Positions 9,306-19,688 of a stretch of DNA of 64,000 bases are shown piece by piece. The position numbers and the translations under genes were made by a program. Numbering within the stretch: position 1 is the first letter of the stretch; each line of letters starts with the position of its first letter. This stretch comes from Arsenophonus sp052174135 (GTDB taxonomy: Bacteria > Pseudomonadota > Gammaproteobacteria > Enterobacterales > Enterobacteriaceae), in contig JBQMRZ010000004.1 in the NCBI GenBank assembly GCA_052174135.1, positions 124,001 through 188,000 on the forward strand, given 5' to 3'. The notes under the pieces are model-generated. The model did not search any database and was not told the origin of the DNA. It saw only the letters and a program-made list of their open reading frames with translations.

Positions 9306-10515
9306 ATGAATAATTTACATTATAAATCATCTGTTTATAACAGTTTTGCGTTTTCTATATTTAGTTGCATTAAATTTTATCTGTAATTGAATTACAGAAA
9401 TCTTTAAAAAATAAATTAATTAATTAGTTATGCAATTATAACTTTTTAAATCTAAATAAGATTAGAATGAATTTTTATTATCACAAGGATGATAATACTG
9501 CTACTAGTAATTTAATTTATGTTACTAGTAAATTCGTTTTACTAGTCTTAGTGAATCATATATTTTATATTAAGTTAAGAAAAAAATTTCTAAATCTCAA
9601 TAGTATAAAAATTATCTAGCAAGTCTGATAATTTACTTTAATATTCATTTCTAGTTACTTAAATATATTTGTAGAGAAATAAAATCAGATCTAATGTAAT
9701 TTTAGTTGATTTTATAACATATACAGTGGTTAGTTCGTCAAATTTTAAAATTATAGTCTGAAAATTTATATATTTTACAAATAGACACAGAGGGAGGGAT
9801 AAGCAAAAGAGCTGACTACATATCATCATCTACATTAACATCAGATTAATTGTATAATTATCATTAATCAAACTTTTAAATATGCTTCATATTTTATTAA
9901 TAAAGTTAGCATGAAAATTGTTTTTAGCTAAAAATAACATTCATTTAGTAGAAACAAATATTTTTATTAGTTTTATTTTTCTCCTCTGTCAATTATTGAA
10001 AAAAAAGAGTAATTAAGTAAGCAATAAAAGTAAAAATGTAATAAATCTATGTTGTTATGAATACTGTTATTTCTGCGAGATGTTAAATGAGATACTAAAG
10101 TGTTAAAAATATTTATTTCAATGGTATTGATGATTTATATACTATTATACAACTTGATATAAAACACCTTAAAAATAGTAATAATTTAAATTATAAAACT
10201 TATTTTTAAATAAAAAAGCACTTATTTTTTGGATTGGTTGCGTTCTTATTTGTCAGTGAATACAATTCATGATTATTATGGTTAAGTAAAAATAAACTAA
10301 AATAGTAAAAACTACTTGTTTTTTATAAAATAAATATAGATAACGAGAAAGTGATTAACATATCATAATCTATCAGTTAATAAATCGCTTGATCTACTTA
10401 TTAAACTAAGTTATTTCAGAGAGCAGCGATGGATGGTAATTTTTATCGTTTTAACATTTTAAAAGATAATTTAAAAATTGAACCAAAATTAAATTATTTC
10501 TTAAGTAAGGCATAA
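9306..10515 (+). pseudogene. hemA: Decayed hemA (glutamyl-tRNA reductase)
   Basis: Remains of the first enzyme of the C5 heme pathway, in its E. coli place between divergent lolB and prfA. I matched several stretches to my memory of E. coli HemA. 9374-9589, one frame with a TAG at 9425: ILSVIELQ against YLSVEE..LQ, then LCNYN against LCDYH, FYYHKDD against LYWHQDN, and VTSKFVLLVL against VASGLDSLVL. 9696-9797, second frame: VILV against VLLV, TNRHRGR against ANRTRER. 9790-9849, third frame: SKRADYISSSTLTS against LREADIIISSTASP. 10383-10515: INRLIYLL, then after a one-base shift TKLFQRAAMDG and FNILKDNLKIE against TKSLQQAARDG and LNILRDSLGLE, ending in TAA eight bases before prfA. Total span is close to the 1.25 kb of an intact gene, with stops, frameshifts and internal deletions. 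It cannot make an active enzyme. Confidence 0.9.
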
Positions 10516-10523
10516 TATAACAA

Positions 10524-11606
10524 ATGAAGTCTTCAATAATTACTAAATTAGAAACATTACAAAAGCGGTATGAAGAAATTCAAATTTATCTAGTTGATGC
10601 TAAAATAATCACAGATCAAGAACGTTTCCGCACATTATCCAAAGAGTATGCACAATTAACCAATATAACTAAATATTTCAAATTATGGTGTGCTATTCAG
10701 AAAGATATTGAAAAAGCTGAAATATTACTCCATGATCCTGAAATAAAAGAAATTGCTCAAGAAGAATTAGAAAAAGCAGAAAAATATAATAAGGAAATTG
10801 AACAGAAGCTAGAGATTTTATTATTACCAAAAGATCTCGATGATGAAAAAAATTGTTTTTTAGAAATTCGTGCGGGTACCGGTGGTAATGAAGCTGCAAT
10901 ATTTGCTGGAGATCTTTTTAGAATGTATAATCGTTATGCAGAATCTCGTTACTGGCATATTGAAATTATGAATGTTAGTGAAGGGGAACATGGTGGTTAT
11001 AAGGAAATTATTATCAAAATCTCTGGTAATAATGTATATGGTTATTTAAAATTTGAGTCAGGTGGACACCGTGTTCAGCGAGTACCAGAAACAGAATCTC
11101 AAGGTCGCATTCATACTTCTACTTGTACAGTAGCAGTTTTAGCTGAAATTCCAGCAACAGAGCTTCCTGATATTAATCCTAATGACTTAAGGATTGATAC
11201 TTTTCGTTCTTCAGGAGCAGGAGGACAACACGTTAATACTACTGATTCTGCAATTCGTATTACCCATATCCCAACTGGAATTGTTGTTGAGTGTCAAGAT
11301 GAGCGTTCTCAACATAAAAACAAAGCTAAAGCACTATCGGTTTTAGCTGCTCGTATTCGTGCAACTGAAGTACAGAAACGTCATACAGTAGAGACGTCTA
11401 GGCGTCGTAATTTACTTGGCTCTGGTGATCGTTCCGATAGGATTAGAACTTATAACTTTCCACAAGGTCGTATTACTGATCATCGTATCAATTTAACACT
11501 CTATCGTTTAGATGAAGTAATGGATGGAAAATTAGATACTTTGATTCAACCTATTATCAATGAATATCAAACAGATCAAGTTTCTGCTTTATCAGAGTGG
11601 AATTAA
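10524..11606 (+). CDS. prfA: Peptide chain release factor RF1
   Basis: Class-I release factor that reads UAA and UAG and triggers peptide release. The 360-residue length equals E. coli RF1. The GGQ motif is at residues 233-235 (RSSGAGGQHVNTTDSA), and the PxT codon-reading tripeptide at 188-190 is Pro-Glu-Thr where E. coli has Pro-Ala-Thr. Few good ribosome-site bases precede the ATG. It is followed by prmC with overlapping stop and start, and prmC methylates the Gln of this GGQ motif. In E. coli prfA is transcribed together with hemA; here that upstream gene is a pseudogene, so transcription must start in or before the ghost. Confidence 0.98.
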   Translation: MKSSIITKLETLQKRYEEIQIYLVDAKIITDQERFRTLSKEYAQLTNITKYFKLWCAIQKDIEKAEILLHDPEIKEIAQEELEKAEKYNKEIEQKLEILLLPKDLDDEKNCFLEIRAGTGGNEAAIFAGDLFRMYNRYAESRYWHIEIMNVSEGEHGGYKEIIIKISGNNVYGYLKFESGGHRVQRVPETESQGRIHTSTCTVAVLAEIPATELPDINPNDLRIDTFRSSGAGGQHVNTTDSAIRITHIPTGIVVECQDERSQHKNKAKALSVLAARIRATEVQKRHTVETSRRRNLLGSGDRSDRIRTYNFPQGRITDHRINLTLYRLDEVMDGKLDTLIQPIINEYQTDQVSALSEWN

Positions 11607-12457
11607 TGAATTATCGGTATTGGTTATCTTATGCAGCTAATAAGCTTTGTCACAGTGATAGTGCTAAACGTGATGCTGAAATCTTATTAGAATATATAAT
11701 ACGAAAAAAACGAACTTTTCTTATTGCATTTGGCGAAATAGAATTAACGGTTAAAGAAGAAGAGAAACTTGAAAGCTTATTAGTTTGCCGCGCTATGGGT
11801 GAACCTATCGCTTATTTAATAAAAGAAAAAGAGTTTTGGTCGTTACCAATAAAAGTTTCACCTGTTACATTAATACCTCGTGAGGATACAGAGTGCTTAG
11901 TTGAGCGGGCATTACAATTATTGTCAAATAAACAAATAGTAAAAATATTAGATTTAGGAACGGGTACAGGTGCTGTGGCATTAGCTTTAGCCTCAGAGCG
12001 CCCAAAAGCTCAGATAATTGGCGTCGACATAAATGATGCTGCAGTTGCATTAGCTAAATTTAATGCAGATAATTTAGTAATCAATAATACTAAATTTTGT
12101 AAAAGTAACTGGTTTACTTCACTACCTATTCAACAATTTGACATGATTGTTAGTAATCCACCTTACATTGATGAATTTGATTCACATTTACAACAAGGGG
12201 ATGTGCGTTTTGAGCCTAAAACAGCATTAATATCAGCTAATCATGGATTAGCTGATATTGAATTAATAATTGAACAATCATGTAGCTATTTAGTTGATAA
12301 TGGATGGCTTTTACTTGAACACGGGTGGTTGCAGGGAAGGCAAGTAAGGGAGTTATTTTCTTGTCATTATTATCAACAGGTAATAACTTTTCAAGATTAT
12401 GGTGGTAATGATCGTATTACAATAGGTCAATGGAAACATGATGAAAACCATAGTTGA
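11606..12457 (+). CDS. prmC: Release factor glutamine methyltransferase PrmC (HemK)
   Basis: AdoMet-dependent enzyme that N5-methylates the Gln of the GGQ motif in RF1 and RF2. I chose the ATG at 11606, which overlaps the prfA stop (TAATG) and aligns MNYRYWLSYAANKL with E. coli MEYQHWLREAISQL; a GTG nine bases earlier is possible but adds residues not seen in the family. The protein has the AdoMet motif ILDLGTGTGAVALALASERP and the catalytic NPPY in MIVSNPPYIDEFD. Its 3' end overlaps sirB1 by about 20 bp, so sirB2, which lies between them in E. coli, has been cleanly removed. Confidence 0.97.
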   Translation: MNYRYWLSYAANKLCHSDSAKRDAEILLEYIIRKKRTFLIAFGEIELTVKEEEKLESLLVCRAMGEPIAYLIKEKEFWSLPIKVSPVTLIPREDTECLVERALQLLSNKQIVKILDLGTGTGAVALALASERPKAQIIGVDINDAAVALAKFNADNLVINNTKFCKSNWFTSLPIQQFDMIVSNPPYIDEFDSHLQQGDVRFEPKTALISANHGLADIELIIEQSCSYLVDNGWLLLEHGWLQGRQVRELFSCHYYQQVITFQDYGGNDRITIGQWKHDENHS

Positions 12458-13250
12458 TTTTGAATTTAATAAAGAACCATTAAGTGAAGGTATTATACTT
12501 ATTTCACAAATTATTCAACCGGATTTCCCTGTTGAGCAAGTTAATACACAACTTAAGTGTCTTGTTATGGAAGCAAGACAAAAAATAGAAGTTAATAATG
12601 ATATAGAAAGACAAGTATCTATTTTACTAAAGTTATTTTATGGAGAATGGCTTTTTACTAGTGTAACAGGAGTTTACTCGCTTTCTGAGGCGATTTGGCT
12701 AGATAAAGTACTAATAGCAAGGCAGGGAGCAGCTGTTTCCTTGGGAGCAATTTTTTTACATGTAGCTAACCAACTACAATTACCTGTAATACCAATTATT
12801 TTTCTAACTGAACTTATTTTATGTGTTTCTCGAAATGATGGTACTTATTGGTATATTAACCCAATAAATGGCGAAACGCTTACTGAAAAGATACTTGATT
12901 TATGGATAAAAGGAACAATTAGTCCTTTTGCTAATTTAACTCGAAAAGATATAGAAAAAACTGAGCATAGAATTATAATACGCAAAATGTTTGATACAAT
13001 AAAAGCAGCATTAATGGAAGAAAAAAAAATGGAACAAGCTCTAAGAGTTTGTGAGGCGTTATTAATTTTTAATCCAAAAGATCCTTATGAAATACGTGAT
13101 AGAGGGCTTATCTTTGCACATTTAGAATGTAATCATGTAGCCATTTCTGATTTAAATTATTTTATTGAACAATGTCCAGAGGATCCTGTTTCTGAAATGA
13201 TAAAAATGCAAATATATTCAATAGATGGACGCCAGGTTATATTACATTAA
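12438..13250 (+). CDS. sirB1: SirB1 (YchA) family protein, transglutaminase-like/TPR
   Basis: Conserved enterobacterial protein of unclear function with an N-terminal transglutaminase-like fold and C-terminal tetratricopeptide-like helices. 270 residues, near the E. coli length (269). Recognisable stretches are DFEFNKEPLSEG, GVYSLSEAIWLDKVL, RQGAAVSLGAIFLHVANQL, the NPINGE segment, and FNPKDPYEIRDRGLI. It overlaps the end of prmC and lies 50 bp before kdsA, so it belongs to the prfA-prmC-sirB1-kdsA operon. Two adjacent ATG codons (12438, 12441) could start it. The strong constraint on it in a reduced genome suggests a real housekeeping role, which is inference. Confidence 0.95.
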   Translation: MMKTIVDFEFNKEPLSEGIILISQIIQPDFPVEQVNTQLKCLVMEARQKIEVNNDIERQVSILLKLFYGEWLFTSVTGVYSLSEAIWLDKVLIARQGAAVSLGAIFLHVANQLQLPVIPIIFLTELILCVSRNDGTYWYINPINGETLTEKILDLWIKGTISPFANLTRKDIEKTEHRIIIRKMFDTIKAALMEEKKMEQALRVCEALLIFNPKDPYEIRDRGLIFAHLECNHVAISDLNYFIEQCPEDPVSEMIKMQIYSIDGRQVILH

Positions 13251-13300
13251 TCATCAAAATTATAACTAATTTATTTTAAAATAAATAGAAAGGTAAAAGC

Positions 13301-14155
13301 ATGCAACATAAAATAGTCATTATTGATGGTATTAAAGTGGCAAATAATCTACCATTTGTTTTGTTTGGCGGTATGAATGTACTTGAATCACGCGATTTAG
13401 CAATGAAAATTTGTGAACATTATGTTTCTGTAACAGAAAAGCTTAATATTCCTTATGTTTTTAAAGCTTCTTTTGATAAAGCAAACCGATCTTCAATTCA
13501 CTCCTATCGTGGCCTAGGGCTCGAAGAGGGAATGAAAATTTTTGAAGAAATAAAGAAAACATTTTCAGTTAAAGTAATCACTGATGTTCATGAATTAACG
13601 CAACCAGCATTAGTTTCTGAAGTAGTTGATGTTATTCAGTTACCAGCTTTTTTAGCTCGTCAAACTGATTTAATTAAAGCAATGGCTAAAACTGGCTCAG
13701 TTATTAACATTAAAAAACCTCAATTTATTAGTCCATCTCAAATAGGTGATATTGTTGAAAAATTTAAAGAAGCAGGTAATGAAAAACTTATTCTTTGTGA
13801 TCGTGGGGTAAATTTTGGTTATGATAACTTAGTTGTCGATATGTTAGGTTTTAATGTTATGATGAATGTATCAGGTGGTTCTCCAGTTATTTTTGATGTT
13901 ACTCATGCATTGCAATATCGTGATATTTTTTGTTCAGTTTCTAACGGTCGTCGCGTACAAGTTTCTGAATTAGCAAGAGCAGGTATTGCGGTAGGTTTAG
14001 CAGGATTATTTTTAGAAGCACATCCTGATCCAAATAATGCAAAATGTGATGGGCCATCAGCATTACCGTTAGAAAAATTAGCACCTTTTCTTGAACAAAT
14101 TAAGGCCATCGATGATTTAGTAAAAAATTTCGCTCAATTAGATACTGGTAATTAA
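13301..14155 (+). CDS. kdsA: KDO-8-phosphate synthase
   Basis: Condenses phosphoenolpyruvate with arabinose 5-phosphate to KDO 8-phosphate, the precursor of the inner core sugar of lipopolysaccharide. 284 residues as in E. coli, with the conserved segments FGGMNVLESRD, FKASFDKANRSSIHSYRG, the LPAFLARQTDL stretch and the C-terminal HPDPNNAKCDGPSALPL. A GAAAGG ribosome site precedes the ATG. It closes the prfA operon. Its presence, with lolB, slyB and murJ, says the cell still builds a lipopolysaccharide-bearing outer membrane. Confidence 0.98.
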   Translation: MQHKIVIIDGIKVANNLPFVLFGGMNVLESRDLAMKICEHYVSVTEKLNIPYVFKASFDKANRSSIHSYRGLGLEEGMKIFEEIKKTFSVKVITDVHELTQPALVSEVVDVIQLPAFLARQTDLIKAMAKTGSVINIKKPQFISPSQIGDIVEKFKEAGNEKLILCDRGVNFGYDNLVVDMLGFNVMMNVSGGSPVIFDVTHALQYRDIFCSVSNGRRVQVSELARAGIAVGLAGLFLEAHPDPNNAKCDGPSALPLEKLAPFLEQIKAIDDLVKNFAQLDTGN

Positions 14156-15712
14156 TTATGATTTAATATAGTTAAATGATATTATTATTTATTCTTTCGT
14201 ATTAATTATTATTTTTTAGTATTAGAAAAAAATAATAAGATAAATTTGTATCGTAGTCTAATTACTCCAATCATGATTATTTATTATGGTGCGTTAATTA
14301 TATTTTAATATTGTTTATTTTTTTTTGATGATTGATAAGAACATAAATTTTTATTTAGTAAAATAATGGATTAAAAATAAAAAAAATTATTGCTCTTAAC
14401 ATATTATTTAGCTGATCTTTAGGAATTATACAAATACTCATAGAAATATGACTAAATACTTTATAAATACTGAATAAAATTGTATATGAAATTAATATTG
14501 AATTAATTAGTAAAACCTCAACATAAAATAAAATTTTTAATTAAATTATATTTAAAGATATTCCTTAATAAAATTTTAAAAAATTCAACTAATATCACTA
14601 TTTTAATAGTTTATAAAAAATTACTCGAACTTTTTGTAAAAAATAAATATTTATATTTTAATGATTGAAATTGGTTGCATTTAAGCTATATCACTAATAT
14701 AAATAAAAAAATAATATTTAAATTTAATTTTTTTTACGTAATAATTTATACTATGAATTAGAAAATAGTTGATTGCTTAATCAAGTTAATGCTTTGTTTA
14801 TTATATTGATTTATTAATTTATAATTAATAATAATATTTATTATCCTTTTTCTGAAAATAAATATTTAGAAATGATACTTTAAAATTTAAAATTAAGGAT
14901 ACTAAAAATATAAAAACTAAATTTTTAAAAATTTAGTTTTTGATAAATATAATTTTATATGAAATAAAACTAAATATACATAAAAATTCTAAAATAAGAG
15001 GTAAAAAAAATAAATAATATAGTGGGTAGTTTATTTCATATATAAAAAATATAGTTACTTTTAATCTTAATATTAAAGGGATATATTTATGTTTAGTGAG
15101 ACACTAATAATACTATTTCATATTTAAAGACATATTTTTTTTAAAAATATAAGAAAAACAAACTTATAGTCAGATATTTATTTCCATTAAAACTGATTAT
15201 ATCAAAAGTTGATAATAAAAATAAAAAATTTATAGAGATAAAATATTATTAAATAACATTAAAATTAAACAAATACGATAAATTAAGTGATTAATATCAT
15301 TTGAGATAAATATCAAATAATTTCAAATTAATAAACAGTATAAAAATATAATATTTATTCTTTCTATTAGATTAAAAAAAATATAGATACTTTATTAAAA
15401 CAACTAAATTTATGTATTTAACTTAATATATAAAATAACTTTAAATAAATTAAAAAATTTTTTTATACATATTATCTAGATTTTAACAAAAAATGATATA
15501 GAAAAATATCTCTATCAACTTATAAGTTTATGAAATTATTAGTAAATACTATTTATTTCCTATATTTAAATATTTATCTAAAGAGTTATTAAATTTTTTA
15601 AAAAAAAAAATAAAAAACAATTAATATATGTAAATATTCATCATATTAAAATTAGTAATTTATCATTTAAATTTATGAAAAAATTAAATTTTACTATAAG
15701 ATGTTTTCATAG
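14156..15712. other. Gene-free gap between kdsA and tRNA-Ser
   Basis: About 1.55 kb of AT-rich sequence without a recognisable frame. It holds a 12-bp hairpin close after kdsA (arms 14206-14217 and 14227-14238) and a 30-bp perfect palindrome at 14912-14941 that ends in a run of five T. Confidence 0.65.
14912..14941. terminator. Perfect palindrome with terminal T run, terminator-like
   Basis: Two 15-base arms meet without a spacer (14912-14926 and 14927-14941) and are exactly complementary. The stem ends TTTAGTTTTT, so both strands would show a hairpin followed by a T run, like a bidirectional intrinsic terminator. No intact gene ends close by. Confidence 0.45.
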
Positions 15713-15797
15713 CGGGGAGGGAGGGATTCGAACCCTCGATACTTTTATATATACACGCTTTCCAAGCGTGCTCCTTTAGCCACTCGGACACCTCACC
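15713..15797 (-). tRNA. serX: tRNA-Ser (anticodon GGA)
   Basis: Reads UCC and UCU serine codons. The 85-nt sequence has the long variable arm of serine tRNAs, the anticodon stem CACGC/GCGTG around loop TTGGAAA, and the T arm GAGGG-TTCGAAT-CCCTC. It matches E. coli tRNA-Ser(GGA) almost base for base. Two oddities: the 3' CCA is not encoded (CTA follows the discriminator G), and acceptor position 70 is C opposite U3, giving an internal mismatch where E. coli has a U-A pair. It precedes yceB in the same relative order as E. coli serX. Confidence 0.95.
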
Positions 15798-16598
15798 GAT
15801 TATTTTATACTAATAGTATATGATTCTATCATAATGAAATGATTGCTATATAAAAACAGATTAATTGTTAAAAATCTATCATAATTTTAATTTTTTGAAA
15901 ATATACTCAATAACATGATCTTTAAAGATTTTAGTTATTACTAATAAATAATACTATTAATAAATAGTTTAAATTAAAAATAATAAAATTATAGAAAATT
16001 AATTTTTAATATATTAAAAATTGACGTTTAAGTGCTTTACAAACAGATCATATCATTAAATCTTTTCTAAAATTAATCATTAGAAACCAATTATTTTTTT
16101 TGTTTTTTAAATGTATGAGTTATTAATACAATTAATTACTAGTAAATTGAATTTAGAAGGTTATTTATTGAAGATTTTAATTAACTATTTTGATAGAATT
16201 TTTATAATTATTAATTAGAATATTTAATTTATTAAATGTTAACAATTTAATTGATATTTTTGATTCTAAATAAAATTTTACTTACACTAAAAAGTAGTTA
16301 TTTTTATATTTTTTATTATAAAATCTCTTTATAAATAATGAAGTAAAATTTATTATTAATTTGAATCTCTAGTTATTTAATTAATTTTTATCTGCAAATA
16401 AATTATTTTAAATCAAGTATAATTTATACAATAATTAATTTATCTTGTTTTAGTTGTGATATTAAGTCAAATTTAGTTTTATTATATAAGAACTAGTTGA
16501 TTATTAATCATACTATTGGTTGTAAATATAACCTAATAATAGTCAAGACTATATAAATATGTTATGTGTATTGTGGTTATTTATTGGCTTATATTTAC
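15798..16598. other. Gene-free gap between tRNA-Ser and yceB
   Basis: 800 bp of AT-rich DNA. A small patch near 16020-16055 is less AT-rich, but I could not assign it. No gene or clear signal is seen. Confidence 0.6.
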
Positions 16599-17156
16599 TT
16601 ATTTTGCCAACGTAAGAACTAACTTACCAGGTTTAACTTCAAGTTTTTTAAAAAATTTTTTTGTTAACCATTCTACTTTGTTTTCTTCTTCTAATAAATA
16701 AATAGGATTTTTATCAAAATAGATTTTTAATAAGTTACTAATAATAGGAAGTATTGATTTAATAGTTGAAGATATTTTTTTTGGTGTAATTTTATAGTCA
16801 GAAATCATCAATTCTTTTAAATAAATACCACCAGTAGTAACATCAAAATAAGGTAATGAAGTTATAGCTAAAAACACCTCAGCATGTGTTGAAGTTAATA
16901 ACATTTTGAGGTTAATTTTAGCTATTGTAGTTATGATAATTTTATTTGGTTCAACTTGACCTATTTTAGTAGAAAGATTAGTTAGATTAACACTAGCATT
17001 AGCAATTCCATAAATTTTTATTTTTTTACTATATTTAATATTTTTTGCTAGATAGTGATTGATTATATCTTCGCTAATACTAAATTCAGCTAACTGGTTA
17101 CATCCAGTAACTGTTCCACACAGTAATAACAGTGCTCCTATAAAAAAATGTTTCAT
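16599..17156 (-). CDS. yceB: YceB-like lipoprotein (DUF1439)
   Basis: Predicted lipoprotein of unknown function. A 19-residue signal peptide ends in the lipobox TVTGC, followed by NQLAEFSISEDIINHYLAKN, which parallels E. coli YceB (GCNQLTQYTITEQEINQSLAK). Further shared stretches are VNLTNLSTKIGQVEPNKI, GGIYLKELMISD and KLEVKPGKLVL. 185 residues against 186 in E. coli. AGGAA precedes the ATG. In E. coli yceB lies a few genes before murJ (mviN), the same order as here; the genes between (grxB, mdtH, rimJ, yceH, mviM) are gone. Confidence 0.92.
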   Translation of the reverse strand: MKHFFIGALLLLCGTVTGCNQLAEFSISEDIINHYLAKNIKYSKKIKIYGIANASVNLTNLSTKIGQVEPNKIIITTIAKINLKMLLTSTHAEVFLAITSLPYFDVTTGGIYLKELMISDYKITPKKISSTIKSILPIISNLLKIYFDKNPIYLLEEENKVEWLTKKFFKKLEVKPGKLVLTLAK

Positions 17157-18152
17157 AATTTATGTTCCTGTAACTTTAATAAAAAAATTATATTTAACTA
17201 TTCATTCTAATAGAAGATAGTTTTATTTTTTACTAAATTAAATTATTGCTACAAAATCTTTATAAAATTAATAACCGTATTATGATCAACAATATTTATA
17301 ATATAATATAAGTAAATTTTATTATTTTTATGTATGACATAATCATTTATTTTGATATAATTTATTTCATTGCTTAAATATTATAATTTTCGTGATAACT
17401 AAGCTTGATCTTTAATTTCCTACTTAAAAAAAATTTTTTTTCAATCTATAAATGAATAAATAAAGTTAAAAAGATAATTTTTCAAAATTACTTTATTAAA
17501 AAAAATTAATGATGCTATTTTTGATGAATCAATGCTTATTATTTAATTTAATATTTTATTAAAAAAGAAATTTTAAAACTAAAAAATTATATTAGTAGAT
17601 ATTATCAGTCCACTATTTAGTGTGAATATTTTTTTATATTTCGCTATAAATATATTTTTACAACTAACTTTTTTATTTTAAGACAGAGATGAAATTAAAA
17701 TTATGAACCTAATCAATTCTAACAATGTTATTGAAAGAATTTTTAAAATTTATTTTTTCAGTTATTCAAACTATAAAAAATAAATTTATATATAAATTTT
17801 GATAAAAATATTTGTTTTATATAGCATTAATGGTCAAAAAATAAAATTATGATAAATTACCACATACTTTATAATCATTAAAATAATTGTTTTTTTAAAA
17901 AATAAATTTTAAATAATTAAAGTATGATAAAGTTTATTTATAAGTTAACAATCAATAATATCAAAAAAAATATTTTGATATCACTAATCATAAAAGATAA
18001 TTAAGATAAATTATTTAAAATAAAATAAGATAAATAATGATTATTTTTATTTTCTAGTTCAAAGAATAGTTAATTAAATCTATAATTATTAATTAGTATC
18101 CCTTGATATACTTTATTAATTTATCATTAATTACTATTAATAACGGTATCAT
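17157..18152. other. Decayed gap between yceB and murJ
   Basis: 1 kb of very AT-rich DNA at the place of E. coli grxB, mdtH, rimJ, yceH and mviM. No trace of them could be read. The promoter for murJ must lie here but no clear -10/-35 pair stands out from the background. Confidence 0.6.
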
Positions 18153-19688
18153 ATGAATTTATTAAAATCATTAGCAGTTATAAGTTCTATAACCATGTTT
18201 TCTCGAATATTAGGCTTTATTCGCGATGCTATTATTACACGTTTTTTTGGTGCCAGCGCAGCGACAGATGCTTTTTTTGTTGCTTTTAAGTTACCAAATT
18301 TATTGCGTCGAATTTTTGCTGAAGGCGCATTTTCCCAAGCTTTTATTCCTATTTTAGTAGAATATAAAAATCAGCAAGGTAATGAGGCTACTCGTACTTT
18401 TATTGCTTATATTTCTGGTTTATTGACATTAATTTTAGCTATCATTACATTGGCTGAAATATTAGTAGCACCCTGGATTATTTATATTACTGCGCCTGGC
18501 TTTATTGCTACACCTGATAAATTTGATTTAACTGTTCGTTTATTAAGAATAACTTTTCCTTATATTTTTTTAATTTCTTTAGTATCATTAGTTGGCGCAA
18601 TTTTAAATAATTGGAATCGTTTTTCTGTCCCTGCTTTTGCTCCTATTTTACTTAATATTAGTATGATTACATCAATGTTATTGTTAGCTCCATATTGTAA
18701 ACCACCTATTATAGCATTAGCATGGGGAGTTTTTATTGGTGGTATATTGCAGTTCTTGTATCAATTACCTTTTTTACAAAAAATTGGTATGTTAGTTTTA
18801 CCTCGTATTTCTTTTCGTAATAGAGGTGTATCGCGAGTAATAAAACTAATGGGACCGGCAATTATTGGTGTCTCAGTAAGTCAAATTTCTTTAATTATTA
18901 ATACTGTTTTTGCTTCATTTTTACAATCAGGTTCTGTTTCGTGGATATATTATGCTGACAGATTAATAGAGCTTCCCACTGGTGTTTTAGGGGTGGCACT
19001 TAGCACTATTTTACTACCTTCTCTGGCAAAAAGTTTTTTAAGCGGTGATTATGAAAAATATCAACGTTTAATGGACTGGGGATTACGACTTTGTTTTTTA
19101 TTAGCATTACCTTGCTCAATTGCTTTAACTATTTTAGCTCATGCATTAACGGTATCACTTTTTCAATATGGAAATTTTACACCTTACGATACAATAATGA
19201 CTCAACAGGCATTGATTGCTTATGGTATTGGTTTGATTGGATTAATTATCATCAAGGTATTAGCATCTGGTTTTTATTCAAGACAAAATATTAAAACGCC
19301 AGTTAAAATCGCAATTATCACTTTAATTTTAACACAATTAATGAATTTTATTTTTATTGGTCCACTAAAACATATTGGATTGGCTTTATCAATTAGTTTA
19401 GCAGCATGTTTTAATGCTTTGATGCTTTATTGGCAATTACGCCGTCAAGCAATTTTTGTTCCATTAATTGGTTGGAGAAAATTTTTATTCAAATTATTTG
19501 CTTCTTTAATTATTATGGTGGCAATGTTATTACTAATATTAAACTTTATGCCAATATGGGAACATGGGAATATGTTAATGCGAATTATGCGATTATTATT
19601 TGTTGTTTTTGCAGGTGCTATCGCTTATTTTAGTGCATTATTTATTTTTGGTTTTCGGTTTCGAGATTTTTCACAACGAAGTATTTAG
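18153..19688 (+). CDS. murJ: Lipid II flippase MurJ (MviN)
   Basis: Flips the undecaprenyl-linked peptidoglycan precursor lipid II across the inner membrane; essential in E. coli. 511 residues as in E. coli. It shows the N-terminal MFSRILGFIRDAIITRFFGA and FKLPNLLRRIFAEGAFSQAF stretches typical of the family and about 14 hydrophobic segments of the MOP exporter fold, including the conserved WIYYADRLIELPTGVLGVAL region. The ribosome site is weak. It stands alone, because the flagellar genes that flank it in E. coli are absent. Confidence 0.98.
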   Translation: MNLLKSLAVISSITMFSRILGFIRDAIITRFFGASAATDAFFVAFKLPNLLRRIFAEGAFSQAFIPILVEYKNQQGNEATRTFIAYISGLLTLILAIITLAEILVAPWIIYITAPGFIATPDKFDLTVRLLRITFPYIFLISLVSLVGAILNNWNRFSVPAFAPILLNISMITSMLLLAPYCKPPIIALAWGVFIGGILQFLYQLPFLQKIGMLVLPRISFRNRGVSRVIKLMGPAIIGVSVSQISLIINTVFASFLQSGSVSWIYYADRLIELPTGVLGVALSTILLPSLAKSFLSGDYEKYQRLMDWGLRLCFLLALPCSIALTILAHALTVSLFQYGNFTPYDTIMTQQALIAYGIGLIGLIIIKVLASGFYSRQNIKTPVKIAIITLILTQLMNFIFIGPLKHIGLALSISLAACFNALMLYWQLRRQAIFVPLIGWRKFLFKLFASLIIMVAMLLLILNFMPIWEHGNMLMRIMRLLFVVFAGAIAYFSALFIFGFRFRDFSQRSI

